A stretch of DNA of 57,806 nucleotides from Lachnoclostridium sp. An14 (GCF_002160755.1 NZ_NFLE01000026.1:1-57806); one strand, 5' to 3'. Positions 34,276 to 43,764 are shown, counted from the first letter of the stretch. Notes: generated by a model from the sequence alone, not told the origin. Numbers and translations are program-made.

Positions 34276-34326
34276 TCTTTTTATTCCATTTCCGGCCCCA
34301 TTCCAGGCTCATACATTTTTCCCCAA

Positions 34327-34350
34327 GACCGACAAATGTCGGTTTTTTTT
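34327..34350 (+). terminator. Short Rho-independent terminator
   Basis: ACCGACAAATGTCGGT with an 8-T run. It stops read-through just before the BMP operon promoter. Confidence 0.85.
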
Positions 34351-34361
34351 GACACCCCACC

Positions 34362-34370
34362 TGTTATAAT
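34362..34370 (+). promoter_or_regulatory. Extended -10 promoter of the BMP transporter operon
   Basis: TG-T-TATAAT at 34362-34370. The nearest TTGACA (34349-34354) is only 10 bp away, too close for a normal -35, so the extended -10 probably drives initiation. The leader is about 55 nt. Confidence 0.6.
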
Positions 34371-34430
34371 TTTCCTTATAAAAGGCATGGCACCTATTAA
34401 ATCAGCTCATGCAAAGAGGAGGAGAAACAT

Positions 34431-35474
34431 ATGAAGAAAAGAGGATGGAAAGCGGTATCTTGTCTCACCACGGCGGCTCTCGTAGGGATGATGCTGGCAG
34501 GCTGCGGAGGCGGCGCGGAGCAGACGCAGGCGGCTGCGGAAAATGGGGAGGCAGCGGCAGATGACAAGGTAAAGGTCACTTTCATCACTACGGAGACCGG
34601 CCTGGGAGACCGTTCCTTCAACGACAGCACCTGGGAAGGCGTACAGAGAGCGGAGCAGGAGCTGGGAGTGGAGATTTCCCTGATCGAGCCGAAGTCTGTG
34701 GCGGATACGGGAACCTCTATCATTTCCGCGGTAAACAGCGGTTCTGACCTGATCCTGGGCTTTGGCGCGTCCTGGACCGACGCTTTTGACGAGTATTGCG
34801 AGCGTTTCCCGGATGTATATTTCGGCGGCTTAAACTGCAGCGCTCAGGCGGACAATCTCCAGGTGGCAAAGAGCGCTGACCATGAAGGAAGTTTCCTGGC
34901 GGGAGCTTTGGCTGCCATGATGAGTGAGAGCGGTACCGTAGGCTGTATCGGCGGCCAGGACGCGGATAATATCAACCGCTTTATCGTCGGTTATGAGGAG
35001 GGGGCGCAGTACATCAATCCGGAGGTTGAGGTCTTAAAGTCCTATGTAGGCTCCTACACCGACCCGGCAAAGGGTAAGGAGTATTCCCTTCAGCTCATGG
35101 GCGCTGGAGCGGACGTGATTTTCCAGGTAGCAGCGGGAACGGGAGAAGGCGTGTTTGAGGCCGCCAAGGAGAACGAGGGCCTGTACGCCATCGGTGTGGA
35201 CTCCGACCAGGACTACATCGTAGAGGGAAAGATTCTCACCAGCGTGGTGAAGAACTGCGGAAACATCGCCTACGACATGATCAAGAGCGTGCAGGACGGA
35301 ACCTTTGAGAGCGGCGAGAAGGTGTACAACCTGGCAAACGGCGGCGTGGGCCTGACGGAAATGCAGTACACAAAAGATCTGATCGGAGAGGAAAACCTTG
35401 GGAAACTGGATGAGATCAAAGAGAAGATCATTTCCGGGGAAATTCAGGTAACTGACATATTTGAGCAGCAGTAA
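34431..35474 (+). CDS. BMP-family nucleoside-binding lipoprotein
   Basis: 347 residues. Signal peptide with lipobox MLAGCGG (Cys near 25), then an acidic Ala/Glu linker and a BMP/Med periplasmic-binding fold: TTETGLGDRSFNDSTWEG, FGGLNCSAQADNLQVAK-region landmarks, and GVDSDQDYI. The family binds purine nucleosides or related ligands. It is the first gene of a four-gene ABC importer operon (binding protein, two-domain ATPase, two permeases) like B. subtilis NupNOPQ. RBS AGGAGGAG precedes the ATG. Confidence 0.92.
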   Translation: MKKRGWKAVSCLTTAALVGMMLAGCGGGAEQTQAAAENGEAAADDKVKVTFITTETGLGDRSFNDSTWEGVQRAEQELGVEISLIEPKSVADTGTSIISAVNSGSDLILGFGASWTDAFDEYCERFPDVYFGGLNCSAQADNLQVAKSADHEGSFLAGALAAMMSESGTVGCIGGQDADNINRFIVGYEEGAQYINPEVEVLKSYVGSYTDPAKGKEYSLQLMGAGADVIFQVAAGTGEGVFEAAKENEGLYAIGVDSDQDYIVEGKILTSVVKNCGNIAYDMIKSVQDGTFESGEKVYNLANGGVGLTEMQYTKDLIGEENLGKLDEIKEKIISGEIQVTDIFEQQ

Positions 35475-35487
35475 TGGGGGAAATACA

Positions 35488-37017
35488 GTGAGTCTTGCGC
35501 TGGAAATGCAGCATATTACAAAGATATACGGAGAGGTAAGGGCCAATGATGACGTGAGCATCCAGGCGGCTGCCGGAGAGGTGCTCTGCATCATCGGAGA
35601 AAACGGGGCGGGGAAATCCACGCTGATGAACGTGCTGTACGGTATGACCCGCCCGGACGGCGGAACGATCCGCATCGGCGGGAAAGAGGTCAGTTTCCGT
35701 TCCAGCCGGGACGCCATGCGCCACCGGATCGGAATGGTGTTTCAGCATTTCATGCTGGTAAAGGAGCTTTCCTGCCAGGAAAACATTATTATCGGAATGG
35801 AGCCGGCAAAGCATTTCGTCATTGACCGAAAGGCGGCAAAAACAAAGATTGAGGCGCTGATGGATCAGTACGGAATGCGGGTAGCCTTAGAGAAACCGGC
35901 GGGCGAGCTGAGCGTGGGGGAACAGCAGAAACTGGAGATCATCAAGGTGCTGTACCGCGGGGCGGACATCATCATCCTGGACGAGCCCACGGCGGTGCTG
36001 ACGCCCCAGGAGACGGCGGAGCTGTTTGTAAACATCCGCCAGCTGGCGGCCGCGGGAAAAACGGTCATTATGATCACCCACAAGCTGGACGAAGTCATGC
36101 AGGTGGCGGACCGCATCGTGGTTATGCGTATGGGAAAGGTGGTAGGAGAGACGAAACCGGCGGATACGGACGTCCACGGCCTCTCCGTGGCCATGGTGGG
36201 AGCGGAGATTCCCCCCATGCGGGAGCGGAAGGAGACTAGAAAGGAAAAGGCCCTGGAGGTCTGCGGCGTTACCTGCCGCAATGAGGACGGCATTGCCGTG
36301 CTGGATTGCCTTTCCATGGTGGTAAATAAGGGAGAAATCTTAGGGATCGCTGGGATCTCCGGAAACGGCCAGCCGGAGCTGGCGAGAGTGGTCACCGGCC
36401 TTTTAAAGCCTCAGGAGGGCAAAGTTCTGCTGATGGGAGAGGACATCACCGCCCACGACCGGAAAAAACGGATTCAGGACGGCATCAGCTTTATCCCGGA
36501 GGACAGAAATTCCACGGGAGCCTGTCTGGACTGGAGCATTGAGGACAACTGTATCGCCGGGTACCAGGACCGGTTTACAGGCCGCCTGGACGTGATCGAC
36601 CGGGAAAAGGCCAGAACCTTTACGGAGAGTATGATTCAGGCCTTCCGCATCAAGACCCCGGACGGCCGTCTGCCCATCAGCTCTCTGTCCGGCGGAAACT
36701 GTCAGAAAGTGATCGTCGCCAGGGAAACGGCCTTCCAGCCGGAGCTGGTGGTGGCGGCAGAGCCCACCCGCGGCGTGGACATCGGCGCCATCAGCGCCAT
36801 TCACAATCACATGATCGAGCTGCGGAACGAAGGGACGGCTGTGCTGCTCATCTCCTCATCCCTGGATGAGATTTTTGAGTTAAGCGACCGGATCGCCGTG
36901 ATGTTTGAAGGAAAACTGACGGCTCTGCTGGATCCGAAACAGGTGACGAGGGAAGAAATCGGCCTTTATATGTCAGGGGCAAAACGGGAGGAGGAATTGC
37001 AGTGGGAAAAATCGTGA
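35488..37017 (+). CDS. Two-domain ABC ATPase of a nucleoside importer
   Basis: 509 residues with two tandem ABC domains. The first has Walker A GENGAGKST near residue 39, signature LSVGEQQK and Walker B IIILDEPTAVL. The second has a degenerate Walker A (GISGNGQPELA) and signature LSGGNCQK, as is normal for RbsA/NupO-type proteins. It powers uptake with the two permeases downstream. GTG 35488 follows GGGGGAA by 5 nt; an in-frame TTG at 35461 inside the previous gene is less likely. It overlaps the next gene by 16 bp. Confidence 0.92.
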   Translation: MSLALEMQHITKIYGEVRANDDVSIQAAAGEVLCIIGENGAGKSTLMNVLYGMTRPDGGTIRIGGKEVSFRSSRDAMRHRIGMVFQHFMLVKELSCQENIIIGMEPAKHFVIDRKAAKTKIEALMDQYGMRVALEKPAGELSVGEQQKLEIIKVLYRGADIIILDEPTAVLTPQETAELFVNIRQLAAAGKTVIMITHKLDEVMQVADRIVVMRMGKVVGETKPADTDVHGLSVAMVGAEIPPMRERKETRKEKALEVCGVTCRNEDGIAVLDCLSMVVNKGEILGIAGISGNGQPELARVVTGLLKPQEGKVLLMGEDITAHDRKKRIQDGISFIPEDRNSTGACLDWSIEDNCIAGYQDRFTGRLDVIDREKARTFTESMIQAFRIKTPDGRLPISSLSGGNCQKVIVARETAFQPELVVAAEPTRGVDIGAISAIHNHMIELRNEGTAVLLISSSLDEIFELSDRIAVMFEGKLTALLDPKQVTREEIGLYMSGAKREEELQWEKS

Positions 37018-38039
37018 GAGCGGCCGCCAGGCCGGTGGTGACCATCCTGATCACTCTGGCTATCGGCGCGGTCATGATCATCAATGCAGGGGAATCTCCC
37101 GCGAAGGCCTACGGAATCCTGTTTTACGGGGCCTTCGGGACCGGGATCGGGATTTTAAATACGTTGGCGAAGGCTACGCCCCTGATTTTCACCGGACTAG
37201 CAGCAGCCTTGGCCGACATCGTGGGCGTGTTCAACATCGGCGTGGAGGGACAGCTCTATCTGGGCGCCCTGGCGGCGGCTGTGGTAGGAGTGTATGCCGG
37301 AGGACTTCCGGCGGGACTTTTGATTCCCTTATGTATTCTGGCTGCCATGCTGGTTTCCGTGCTCTGGGCCATGATACCGGGATATTTAAATTACAAGCTG
37401 AAAATCAACATTTTCATTATGTTTTTCATGATGAATAACATGGCGGCCCTGTTTACGGAGTATCTGGCAAACGGCCCCTTTAAGGGAAATATCACTGAGG
37501 CGGCTACGGACAAGGTGGACAAGGCTGCCAGGCTTTACCGGTTTTCCGTCTACTCCGATTTAAACGCCGGGTTTCTCATCGCCATCGCCCTGGTGGCTGT
37601 GCTCTGGTTCGTGTTAAAAAAGACGAGGACGGGCTACGAGTGGTACGCCCTGGGAAAAAATAGGACCTTCAGCGAGTACATCGGCCTGCACGCCGGCAAA
37701 AAGGCCCTGTGCGTGCTGGCGGTTTCCGCCATGATTTCCGGGCTGGCCGGGGCGGAGCAGGTGCTTGGAACCATGGGCCGTTTTTACGCCAACTTCTCCA
37801 ATGACCTGGGCTTTACCGGTATTTCCATCGGCCTTCTGGCCGCCAACAATCCCATCGGCGTACTCATTTTCGCCATTTTCTTTGGGGCGTTAAACAGCGG
37901 CGGAATCCTGATGGCCGCCGGTACCAATGTTCCGGGAGATTTAATAGAAGTGCTTCAGTCGTTAATGATCCTCATGGTTTCCGCGGACTTTGTGATCCGA
38001 AAGTGGAAACCGAAGGCAGTGAAAAAGGAGGGGAAATAG
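37002..38039 (+). CDS. ABC transporter permease, nucleoside importer, subunit 1
   Basis: 345 residues, about nine hydrophobic segments, BPD_transp_2 family. The conserved loop ADIVGVFNIGVEGQLYLGAL near residue 66 is the typical ATPase-contact/substrate-path signature of sugar and nucleoside permeases. Starts with GTG and overlaps the ATPase gene by 16 bp. It is followed by subunit 2 after one base. Confidence 0.9.
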   Translation: MGKIVRAAARPVVTILITLAIGAVMIINAGESPAKAYGILFYGAFGTGIGILNTLAKATPLIFTGLAAALADIVGVFNIGVEGQLYLGALAAAVVGVYAGGLPAGLLIPLCILAAMLVSVLWAMIPGYLNYKLKINIFIMFFMMNNMAALFTEYLANGPFKGNITEAATDKVDKAARLYRFSVYSDLNAGFLIAIALVAVLWFVLKKTRTGYEWYALGKNRTFSEYIGLHAGKKALCVLAVSAMISGLAGAEQVLGTMGRFYANFSNDLGFTGISIGLLAANNPIGVLIFAIFFGALNSGGILMAAGTNVPGDLIEVLQSLMILMVSADFVIRKWKPKAVKKEGK

Positions 38040-38040
38040 A

Positions 38041-38931
38041 ATGGAAAATATTTTAAATACGGCGTTCCGTTCCCTTCCGCCCCTGCTGCTTGCAGGACTG
38101 GGAGGAATGATCACCGCCAGAGTGGGACTGTTAAACCTGGGACTGGAAGGCATGATGTTAGTGGGGGCCTTTACGGCGGTGATTGTAAATTATTTCACCG
38201 GTTCCGCCTTTGCGGGGCTTTTGGCCGCCATTCTCGTCTGCTCCATCATGGGGCTGGTGTTCGCGGTATTTTACCTGAAATTCAAGGTGGACAATATCAT
38301 CATCAGCGTGGCCTTTAATATGTTTGCCGTGGCCATCACCCAGTACCTGTTAGGAGTGCTGTTTGGCACCAGCGGAGCCTTCGCCTCTGACCGGATCCGA
38401 AAGCTGCCTGAGGTGGCGATCCCGTTTTTAGACCAGGTGCCGGTGCTGCGGGCGTTAAATTCACTGTCCATCGTGTTCTGGCTGGCCTTAATCATCACCG
38501 CGGTGATGTCCTTTGTCATCAACCGCACCACCTGGGGGCTGCACATCCGGGCCACCGGTTTAAATGACAACGCGGTCAACACGGCGGGCGTAAATGCCAC
38601 CAGAGTGCGCTACATCTGCGTGATTTTAAGCGGGAGCCTGTGTGGGATGGCAGGGGCTTACCTGTCCACAGGCTATCTGGCCATGTTTACCAACAACATG
38701 ACTGCTGGCCGTGGCTACCTGGGCAATATCGCCTCCATCATCGGAAACAGGACCGCCGGCGGAGCTTTGGCGGGATCTCTGCTCTTTAGCTTTACGGAGG
38801 GAATTACTATGAAGATCCAGACCTTCGGATTCCCGTCCCAGCTGATTCAGCTGGTGCCCTATCTGGCGGCCTTCGCGGTGGTCATCGCCAGCGCCTGCCG
38901 GAAACGGAGCCGCCGCCGGGCAAAGGCGTGA
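38041..38931 (+). CDS. ABC transporter permease, nucleoside importer, subunit 2
   Basis: 296 residues, about eight hydrophobic segments, BPD_transp_2 family. The signature ITARVGLLNLGLEGMMLVGA near residue 22 corresponds to that of subunit 1. It ends in a basic cytoplasmic tail (CRKRSRRRAKA). Subunits 1 and 2 form the heterodimeric channel. Last gene of the operon. Confidence 0.9.
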   Translation: MENILNTAFRSLPPLLLAGLGGMITARVGLLNLGLEGMMLVGAFTAVIVNYFTGSAFAGLLAAILVCSIMGLVFAVFYLKFKVDNIIISVAFNMFAVAITQYLLGVLFGTSGAFASDRIRKLPEVAIPFLDQVPVLRALNSLSIVFWLALIITAVMSFVINRTTWGLHIRATGLNDNAVNTAGVNATRVRYICVILSGSLCGMAGAYLSTGYLAMFTNNMTAGRGYLGNIASIIGNRTAGGALAGSLLFSFTEGITMKIQTFGFPSQLIQLVPYLAAFAVVIASACRKRSRRRAKA

Positions 38932-38978
38932 GCAGTGCTAAAAAGCCAAATGAAAACGAAAATAAGCAGAAGGAAATC

Positions 38979-39677
38979 TTAGATGCCGTATGCGGCCAGC
39001 CGTTTCGCCTGTTCCGCGTCAATATAGAGCTTTCCACGGCTGGTGTGGATCAGCCCTTCCCGTTTAAACGCGCTTAACATCCGATCTATGGAGCGGACGT
39101 TTTTTACAATGGCCGTTCCGATCTCCTGGTGAGTTTCCCAGATGCGGACCGGCCCTTTGTAATCCTCGTCGTGACAAGCCTTTTTGTAGATCAGATAGAG
39201 GTGATAGAGATACTGTGCTCCTGCCGCGTCGGAGGAGGACGAGGTGTAATGGGTCAGCATATCCCGGTTCATATACTGTTTTTGGATGATCTGGGCGATA
39301 ATGGCGTTGTAAAGCCTGGGGCGGGCGGTCTGCCAGCGTAGGAATTCCCGGCCATCGATGGTGAGAAGGGTGGCGGGAGTTTTGGCCATGATGTTGGCCT
39401 GGCGTTTCATAGGAGTGGGGGAAATAAGCTCGATCAGCCCCACAAATTCTCCCGGTGTCAGGTGGTACGGGGTAGAACACCAAAATTCTGCGCTGGAGCC
39501 GGTGCTGGCGACGACGCAGATGCCATCCAGAAGGAGAAACAGGTTCATATCGGATAAGGTATGGGCTGGCACAACAGTTTCTTTCGGCTTGTAGTGCCTA
39601 AGAGTGAAATGTTTCAGGGAATCAGCCCCCAAATCCTGAAAAATAGATACATAGGGGGAGTCGGGTAGGGAACGCAT
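38979..39677 (-). CDS. Crp/Fnr-family transcriptional regulator
   Basis: 232 residues. The N-terminal ~130 residues form a cNMP-binding-type beta barrel (MNLFLLLDGICVVAS, TPGEFVGLIEL), and the C-terminal ~70 residues carry a Crp helix-turn-helix (THQEIGTAIVKNVRSIDRMLSAFKREGLI). The cysteine set for an Fnr 4Fe-4S cluster is absent, so an O2 sensor is unlikely. It is divergent from the sulfatase gene with 72 bp between them and may regulate it (inference). Start 39677 follows AGGAGG. Confidence 0.85.
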   Translation of the reverse strand: MRSLPDSPYVSIFQDLGADSLKHFTLRHYKPKETVVPAHTLSDMNLFLLLDGICVVASTGSSAEFWCSTPYHLTPGEFVGLIELISPTPMKRQANIMAKTPATLLTIDGREFLRWQTARPRLYNAIIAQIIQKQYMNRDMLTHYTSSSSDAAGAQYLYHLYLIYKKACHDEDYKGPVRIWETHQEIGTAIVKNVRSIDRMLSAFKREGLIHTSRGKLYIDAEQAKRLAAYGI

Positions 39678-39749
39678 ACGTGAAACCTCCTGAAAATAGA
39701 CTTAACATAAAGTATAACACAGATAATTTGCGAAAAAAAGAGGTAGGAA

Positions 39750-41387
39750 ATGAAACAGGACAGACCAAATATTTTACTGATCACCTGTGATCAGCTGCGC
39801 AGTGATTTCGTAAACTGCTGCGGGGGGACGTTTATGCAGACCCCCAATATCGACCGGCTGGCCAGGGAGGGCTGTGTATTCGAGAATGCCTATTCTCCCA
39901 ATCCTGTGTGCATCCCGGCCCGCCACAATATGATCACGGGTCTGACGGACCGGCATCACGGGTTTGACGACAACTATTTCGACGCGCAGGCAAAAGCCTG
40001 CCCTCATAATCTGCCCACCTTTGCTCAGATTTTAAACGACAGCGGGTATGAGACCATCGCCATTGGAAAAATGCACTTTCAGCCGGAGCGCCGGGCCACG
40101 GGTTTTGACCATTTCTTAAATATGGACGAGCTGCCCAGGGTGCGGGAGGAGGACGACTACGCCATGTATCTGAAGGAGGCGGGCTACGGCCATCTCCAGA
40201 GCGTCCACGGCGTACGCACCTGTATGTATATGCAGCCTCAGCGCTCTATGCTGCCGGAAAAGCACCACGGTTCTGCCTGGGTGGCGGACCGGGCCCTCGA
40301 ATACCTCCGGTCCACAAAAGGCCGCACGCCATTCCTTCTGTGGGCGGGCTTTATCCATCCTCATCCGCCCTTTGACATCCCGGAAGGCTGGCAGGATCTG
40401 TACAAGGGAAAGATTCCGGAGCCGGCGAAAACGGTCACGCCGCTTTCGGCCCTGGCAGAGGAAAATAAGCAGTTGGGCTGCGCCTTTAATGACGAGGTGA
40501 AAACCAGGATCCGGGAGCTTTACGCTTCGGCGGTGACCTTTGCGGATTATCAGATCGGAAGGATTCTGGATACTATGGAGGAACTGGGGCTGATGGACAA
40601 TACCCTGATCATCTTCACCAGCGATCACGGGGAAATGTTAGGAGATCTGGACACCTACCAGAAATTTCTCCCCTACGACGCGTCCGCCAAAATCCCTTTT
40701 GTGGTGCGTTATCCGAAACGGCTGCAGGCCGGGGAGCGGAGGCAGTATTTTGTGGACTTAAACGACATTCTCCCCACCTTCCTAGACGAAGCAGGGCTGG
40801 AGTATCCGGCGGAGTACGACCTGCCGGGAGAGTCCATTTTTATTGCCAACGGCAGGAAAAACCGCCGCTACCAGTACATCGAGCACCAGCGGGACAACAA
40901 GCGGTGGTGCTGTATCCGGGATGAGCGCTACAAGTACGTCTATCATTACGGCGACGGCGAGCAGCTGTTTGACATGGAAAATGACCGGGCGGAGACTACC
41001 AACCTGCTCTACGGGGGCTGCGAAACGGAAATTCCAGAGGAGATCCGGGAGGTACGGGATCGCCTGAAGGAGACGCTTTTAGCCTACGAGCGGCGGTATG
41101 GCCTGAAGGGCTACGCTGGGCCGGAGGGCTTTAAGCAGATGGAGCGGTACGTACCCCATCCCTACTACGAGACCAACTTCCCCATATTCCCCACCAGAGC
41201 CCTGGAGGAGGAACAGGCGCAGTTTGACGACTACAGCAGCGAGATTTTGGAGGCAGTGAAGGATGAACCTTCCGTGAAGTTTTCCAAAAATCACGCGGAG
41301 GAAATTTTAAAGGAGTTTGGCGGCTATTCCGAGGAACGGTTTCAGGATTTTGTGAGACGGGCGAAGGAGCAGGGGTGCTGGGAGTAG
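39750..41387 (+). CDS. Sulfatase (type I, formylglycine-dependent)
   Basis: 545 residues, no signal peptide. The N terminus ILLITCDQLRSDF supplies calcium ligands, and Cys54-Ile-Pro-Ala-Arg58 is the CxPxR motif in which the Cys is changed to formylglycine by a maturase that is not in this window. Further active-site regions are TIAIGKMHF and IIFTSDHGEMLGD. It removes sulfate esters; without a signal it acts inside the cell on imported substrates. A dedicated importer is not adjacent. A bidirectional terminator follows. Confidence 0.9.
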   Translation: MKQDRPNILLITCDQLRSDFVNCCGGTFMQTPNIDRLAREGCVFENAYSPNPVCIPARHNMITGLTDRHHGFDDNYFDAQAKACPHNLPTFAQILNDSGYETIAIGKMHFQPERRATGFDHFLNMDELPRVREEDDYAMYLKEAGYGHLQSVHGVRTCMYMQPQRSMLPEKHHGSAWVADRALEYLRSTKGRTPFLLWAGFIHPHPPFDIPEGWQDLYKGKIPEPAKTVTPLSALAEENKQLGCAFNDEVKTRIRELYASAVTFADYQIGRILDTMEELGLMDNTLIIFTSDHGEMLGDLDTYQKFLPYDASAKIPFVVRYPKRLQAGERRQYFVDLNDILPTFLDEAGLEYPAEYDLPGESIFIANGRKNRRYQYIEHQRDNKRWCCIRDERYKYVYHYGDGEQLFDMENDRAETTNLLYGGCETEIPEEIREVRDRLKETLLAYERRYGLKGYAGPEGFKQMERYVPHPYYETNFPIFPTRALEEEQAQFDDYSSEILEAVKDEPSVKFSKNHAEEILKEFGGYSEERFQDFVRRAKEQGCWE

Positions 41388-41410
41388 AAGAAAAATAAAA
41401 TAGACATGAG

Positions 41411-41475
41411 AAAAAGAGGGCCTGCGTCCCAACGTCATTACTAACTGAATGACATGGGGTTGTGCCCTCTTTTTT
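41411..41475. terminator. Bidirectional terminator
   Basis: AAAAAGAGGG (41411-41420) pairs with CCCTCTTTTTT (41465-41475), with an inner GTCATT/AATGAC stem. It sits between the convergent sulfatase and cytidine deaminase genes. Confidence 0.85.
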
Positions 41476-41519
41476 GCCATGAAAAACAGCATTTCCGATG
41501 AAATTCTTCCACCCAACCC

Positions 41520-41912
41520 CTAAATCCACCACTCCGGCGTCAGCTCCCCCAGGCGTAGGATCGTATTTTCCTGATAGTTAATCATGATTTCCACATCCCG
41601 GTAGCTGTCCGGCATCAGCTGGGCGATAAATTCGCGGCAGGCCCCGCAGGGCGGGCCGGTGTTTCCGTCCGGCATGAGGGCCAGCACCCGTTTTACGGCG
41701 TTTTCCCCGCAGGTGATCATGTGAAATAAGGCGTTTCGCTCCGCGCAGATGCCGAGGGAGCAGGCAGTATCTACGCAGACACCCACGTAAATGCGGCCGG
41801 AAACGGATTCCACAGCCGCGGCCACGCATCCGGCACTGATTTTATCAGAAATGTCCCGGTCATTCTGCACGGCCTTCGCGGCGGCGTACAGGTCTTTCCA
41901 AATCGGTTCCAT
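41520..41912 (-). CDS. Cytidine deaminase-like zinc hydrolase
   Basis: 130 residues. Zinc motifs GICAERNALF (Cys-Ala-Glu) and PCGACREF (PCxxC) are complete. The first ligand is Cys, as in tetrameric cytidine deaminases, not His as in dCMP deaminases. It deaminates cytidine or a related pyrimidine nucleoside; blasticidin-S-type substrates are also possible. Last gene of a minus-strand operon with the cupin and amidohydrolase genes (gaps ~40 bp). It fits with the nucleoside importer as part of salvage. Confidence 0.87.
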   Translation of the reverse strand: MEPIWKDLYAAAKAVQNDRDISDKISAGCVAAAVESVSGRIYVGVCVDTACSLGICAERNALFHMITCGENAVKRVLALMPDGNTGPPCGACREFIAQLMPDSYRDVEIMINYQENTILRLGELTPEWWI

Positions 41913-41952
41913 AAACGGTCTCCCAGAATTCTTCCAATCTCAATCCGTTTGC

Positions 41953-43128
41953 CTATTTCCGATGCACAATCTCTCCGCCTAACACCGTCATCTGGCAGTC
42001 CATCACCGTCTCCAGGTTCTTCGTGGGATCCTCGGCGAATACGGCTAAGTTGGCCCGCTTGCCGGTTTCAATGGAGCCGTGGGTCTTTTCCACGCCGCAC
42101 ATCTCAGCCGCGGTGATGGTTCCGGCCCGCAGGGCATCCCAGACGTCCATTCCGGCCTTTGTCATCAGGATCATCTCGTAGGCGGTCTTGTCGTGGCGGT
42201 TGAAGGGGGTTCCGGCGTCGGTGCCGAGTACGATCTTCACACCGGCCTTGTAGGCGTTTCGGAAAGTGTTTAAATGGTCGTCAAAGGTGGCGTTTACCTT
42301 GCGCACAGCGTACTCCGGGATGCCGGCGGCAGTGCCGTTTACCTTAATCCAGTACATGGCAGCCAGAGTGGGAACGTAGTAGACGTTGTGCTCCTTCATC
42401 CACTCAAAGCACCAGTCGTCCATGTAAAATCCGTGCTCGATAGAGTCCACGCCGGCCCGCAGGGCGTTTTTGATGCCGGTCATGCCCTGGGAGTGGGTGC
42501 AGGATTTGGCTCCCACTTTATGGCCCTCGGCGATGGCGGCCCGCAGCTCCTCCTCGTCCAGCTGGGGAGAACCGGGTTCCACGCCCTCCGTCATCACGCC
42601 GCCGGTTCCCATGACCTTGATCCAGTCGGCTCCGGCTTTCAACTGCTCTCTGGCGGCCTTGCGGCAGTCGTCCGCCCCGTCTGCTTCGCGGCCCATCTGC
42701 CAGCCGTGACCGCCGGTCATGCAGATACATTTTCCGGAAACCACCATATCCGGAGCGGCGATTTTCCCGGCCCGAGCGGCGTTGCGAAGGTCCACGTCAA
42801 TGTAGTTGATGCCGCCCACGTCGCGGATAAAGGTGACGCCGGTGGACAGGTGCTGGCGAAGGTGATCCAGAGCCAGCAGGGTCACCTGACAGTCTGTGCG
42901 GTTGTAGTTGACCGCCGGATCCGGAGGCAGGCAGATGTGAGTGTGGCAGTTAAACAGGCCGGGCATCACGTAGCCTCCATTTAAGTCAATGACTTCCGCG
43001 TCCCTGTCCGCGCAGGGACAGTCGCCCACCTGGGTGATCACGCCGTCCTCCGTCAGGATGGAACCAGGCGTCACCGTTTTGTCAATGACGTTTACGATGC
43101 TGCAGTTTGTAAATAATTTCTTCCCCAT
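41953..43128 (-). CDS. Amidohydrolase-family metalloenzyme (imidazolonepropionase/prolidase-like)
   Basis: 391 residues. TIM-barrel amidohydrolase: metal ligands HxH in FNCHTHICLP near residue 62, a Lys/Glu region WIKVMGTGG, His in SCTHSQG and IEHGFYM, and Asp in VLGTDAGTP. The GTDAG motif and overall layout match the Xaa-Pro dipeptidase/imidazolonepropionase-related group that hydrolyses cyclic or N-acyl amino compounds. No signal peptide. It lies between cupin and cytidine deaminase genes in one operon. Confidence 0.87.
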   Translation of the reverse strand: MGKKLFTNCSIVNVIDKTVTPGSILTEDGVITQVGDCPCADRDAEVIDLNGGYVMPGLFNCHTHICLPPDPAVNYNRTDCQVTLLALDHLRQHLSTGVTFIRDVGGINYIDVDLRNAARAGKIAAPDMVVSGKCICMTGGHGWQMGREADGADDCRKAAREQLKAGADWIKVMGTGGVMTEGVEPGSPQLDEEELRAAIAEGHKVGAKSCTHSQGMTGIKNALRAGVDSIEHGFYMDDWCFEWMKEHNVYYVPTLAAMYWIKVNGTAAGIPEYAVRKVNATFDDHLNTFRNAYKAGVKIVLGTDAGTPFNRHDKTAYEMILMTKAGMDVWDALRAGTITAAEMCGVEKTHGSIETGKRANLAVFAEDPTKNLETVMDCQMTVLGGEIVHRK

Positions 43129-43168
43129 ATGTTTTACCCCTCTTTCTTAAAATTGACGGATTCTTTGA

Positions 43169-43507
43169 TCATTCATAGAGAATGATGGCGGAGAGCAGCA
43201 TATCCTCGTCTCCTGTATTTTCAATGCCGTGAAAATCTCCCGGTTTCATATAGCCGGTCTGGCCTGCGTGGATGGGAAAGCTCTCCCCGTTTAAGGTAAA
43301 AATGCCTTCGCCCTTGATCACGTAGTAAAGCTCCAGGTTCCCTACGTGCTGATGGGAGCCGATGGAGGTGCCGGGATGCAGGATCACGGACATCACCGAC
43401 TTTGCCCGGCCTTCCAGGTCCGGATCTTCCATGGCGATGTGGATCTCGCCAGTGCCCTTGCCGCCTGCGCGGTTTTCAAACGGGATCACTTTTTCTGTGT
43501 AGATCAT
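43169..43507 (-). CDS. Single-domain cupin protein
   Basis: 112 residues forming one cupin_2 barrel. Motif 1 is GSHQHVGNLELYYVIKGEG (two His and a Glu as metal ligands) and motif 2 is GYMKPGDFHGIENTG. Such small cupins act as isomerases or bind small ligands; role here unknown. First gene of the cupin-amidohydrolase-deaminase operon; AGGAGG lies before the ATG at 43507. Confidence 0.85.
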   Translation of the reverse strand: MIYTEKVIPFENRAGGKGTGEIHIAMEDPDLEGRAKSVMSVILHPGTSIGSHQHVGNLELYYVIKGEGIFTLNGESFPIHAGQTGYMKPGDFHGIENTGDEDMLLSAIILYE

Positions 43508-43555
43508 GTTCAGTCCTCCTCATGTCATTTCTTTTCATCATACGATGTTGAGGCC

Positions 43556-43588
43556 AAAAGGTATTTTGACCCCTTTGATACCGGATTG
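43556..43588. repeat. Palindromic repeat family 2, half copy
   Basis: ATTTTGACCCCTTTGATACC followed by GGATTGC matches the right half of the full element at 46521-46566. A further partial match, CCTTTTGACTCTGGTATCAT, lies at 43731-43750. Confidence 0.55.
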
Positions 43589-43687
43589 CTTCCCACTACG
43601 TGCTCCCGCAATCCTGGGAAACATAAATAATCCGCTCATTTTTCTACGAAAAATGGCTGCTTATTCATGTTTTTGGCGGGGCCCAAG

Positions 43688-43726
43688 GTAAAAAATCCTC
43701 TTGCAAGCAAGCTTGCATCGGATTTT
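43688..43726 (-). terminator. Terminator of the HAD gene
   Basis: Read on the minus strand, AAAAATCC and GGATTTTTT flank GCAAGC/GCTTGC stems. It lies 39 bp after the HAD stop. Confidence 0.7.
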
Positions 43727-43764
43727 TGGCCTTTTGACTCTGGTATCATCATACAAAAATACGG

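Larger units (their letters stand above)
33853..34430. other. 577-bp structured intergenic region after the fab operon
   Basis: Packed with non-coding elements listed separately, left to right: fab operon terminator, a 16-bp perfect hairpin, repeat copy B, parS site 4, three DnaA-box-like 9-mers, repeat copy C, a second terminator and an extended -10 promoter. No gene is supported. Confidence 0.7.

Noticed and set aside
34349-34354. TTGACA as -35 of the BMP operon promoter
   Set aside because: It is only 10 bp from the TATAAT, too close for a sigma-A -35; the extended -10 is the better explanation.
39680-39686. ACGTGAAACC before the Crp-type gene as a further parS site
   Set aside because: Only one half of the palindrome is present.
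42274-42984. Plus-strand frame (236 codons) opposite the amidohydrolase
   Set aside because: Antisense shadow; the minus frame holds all the metal ligands.
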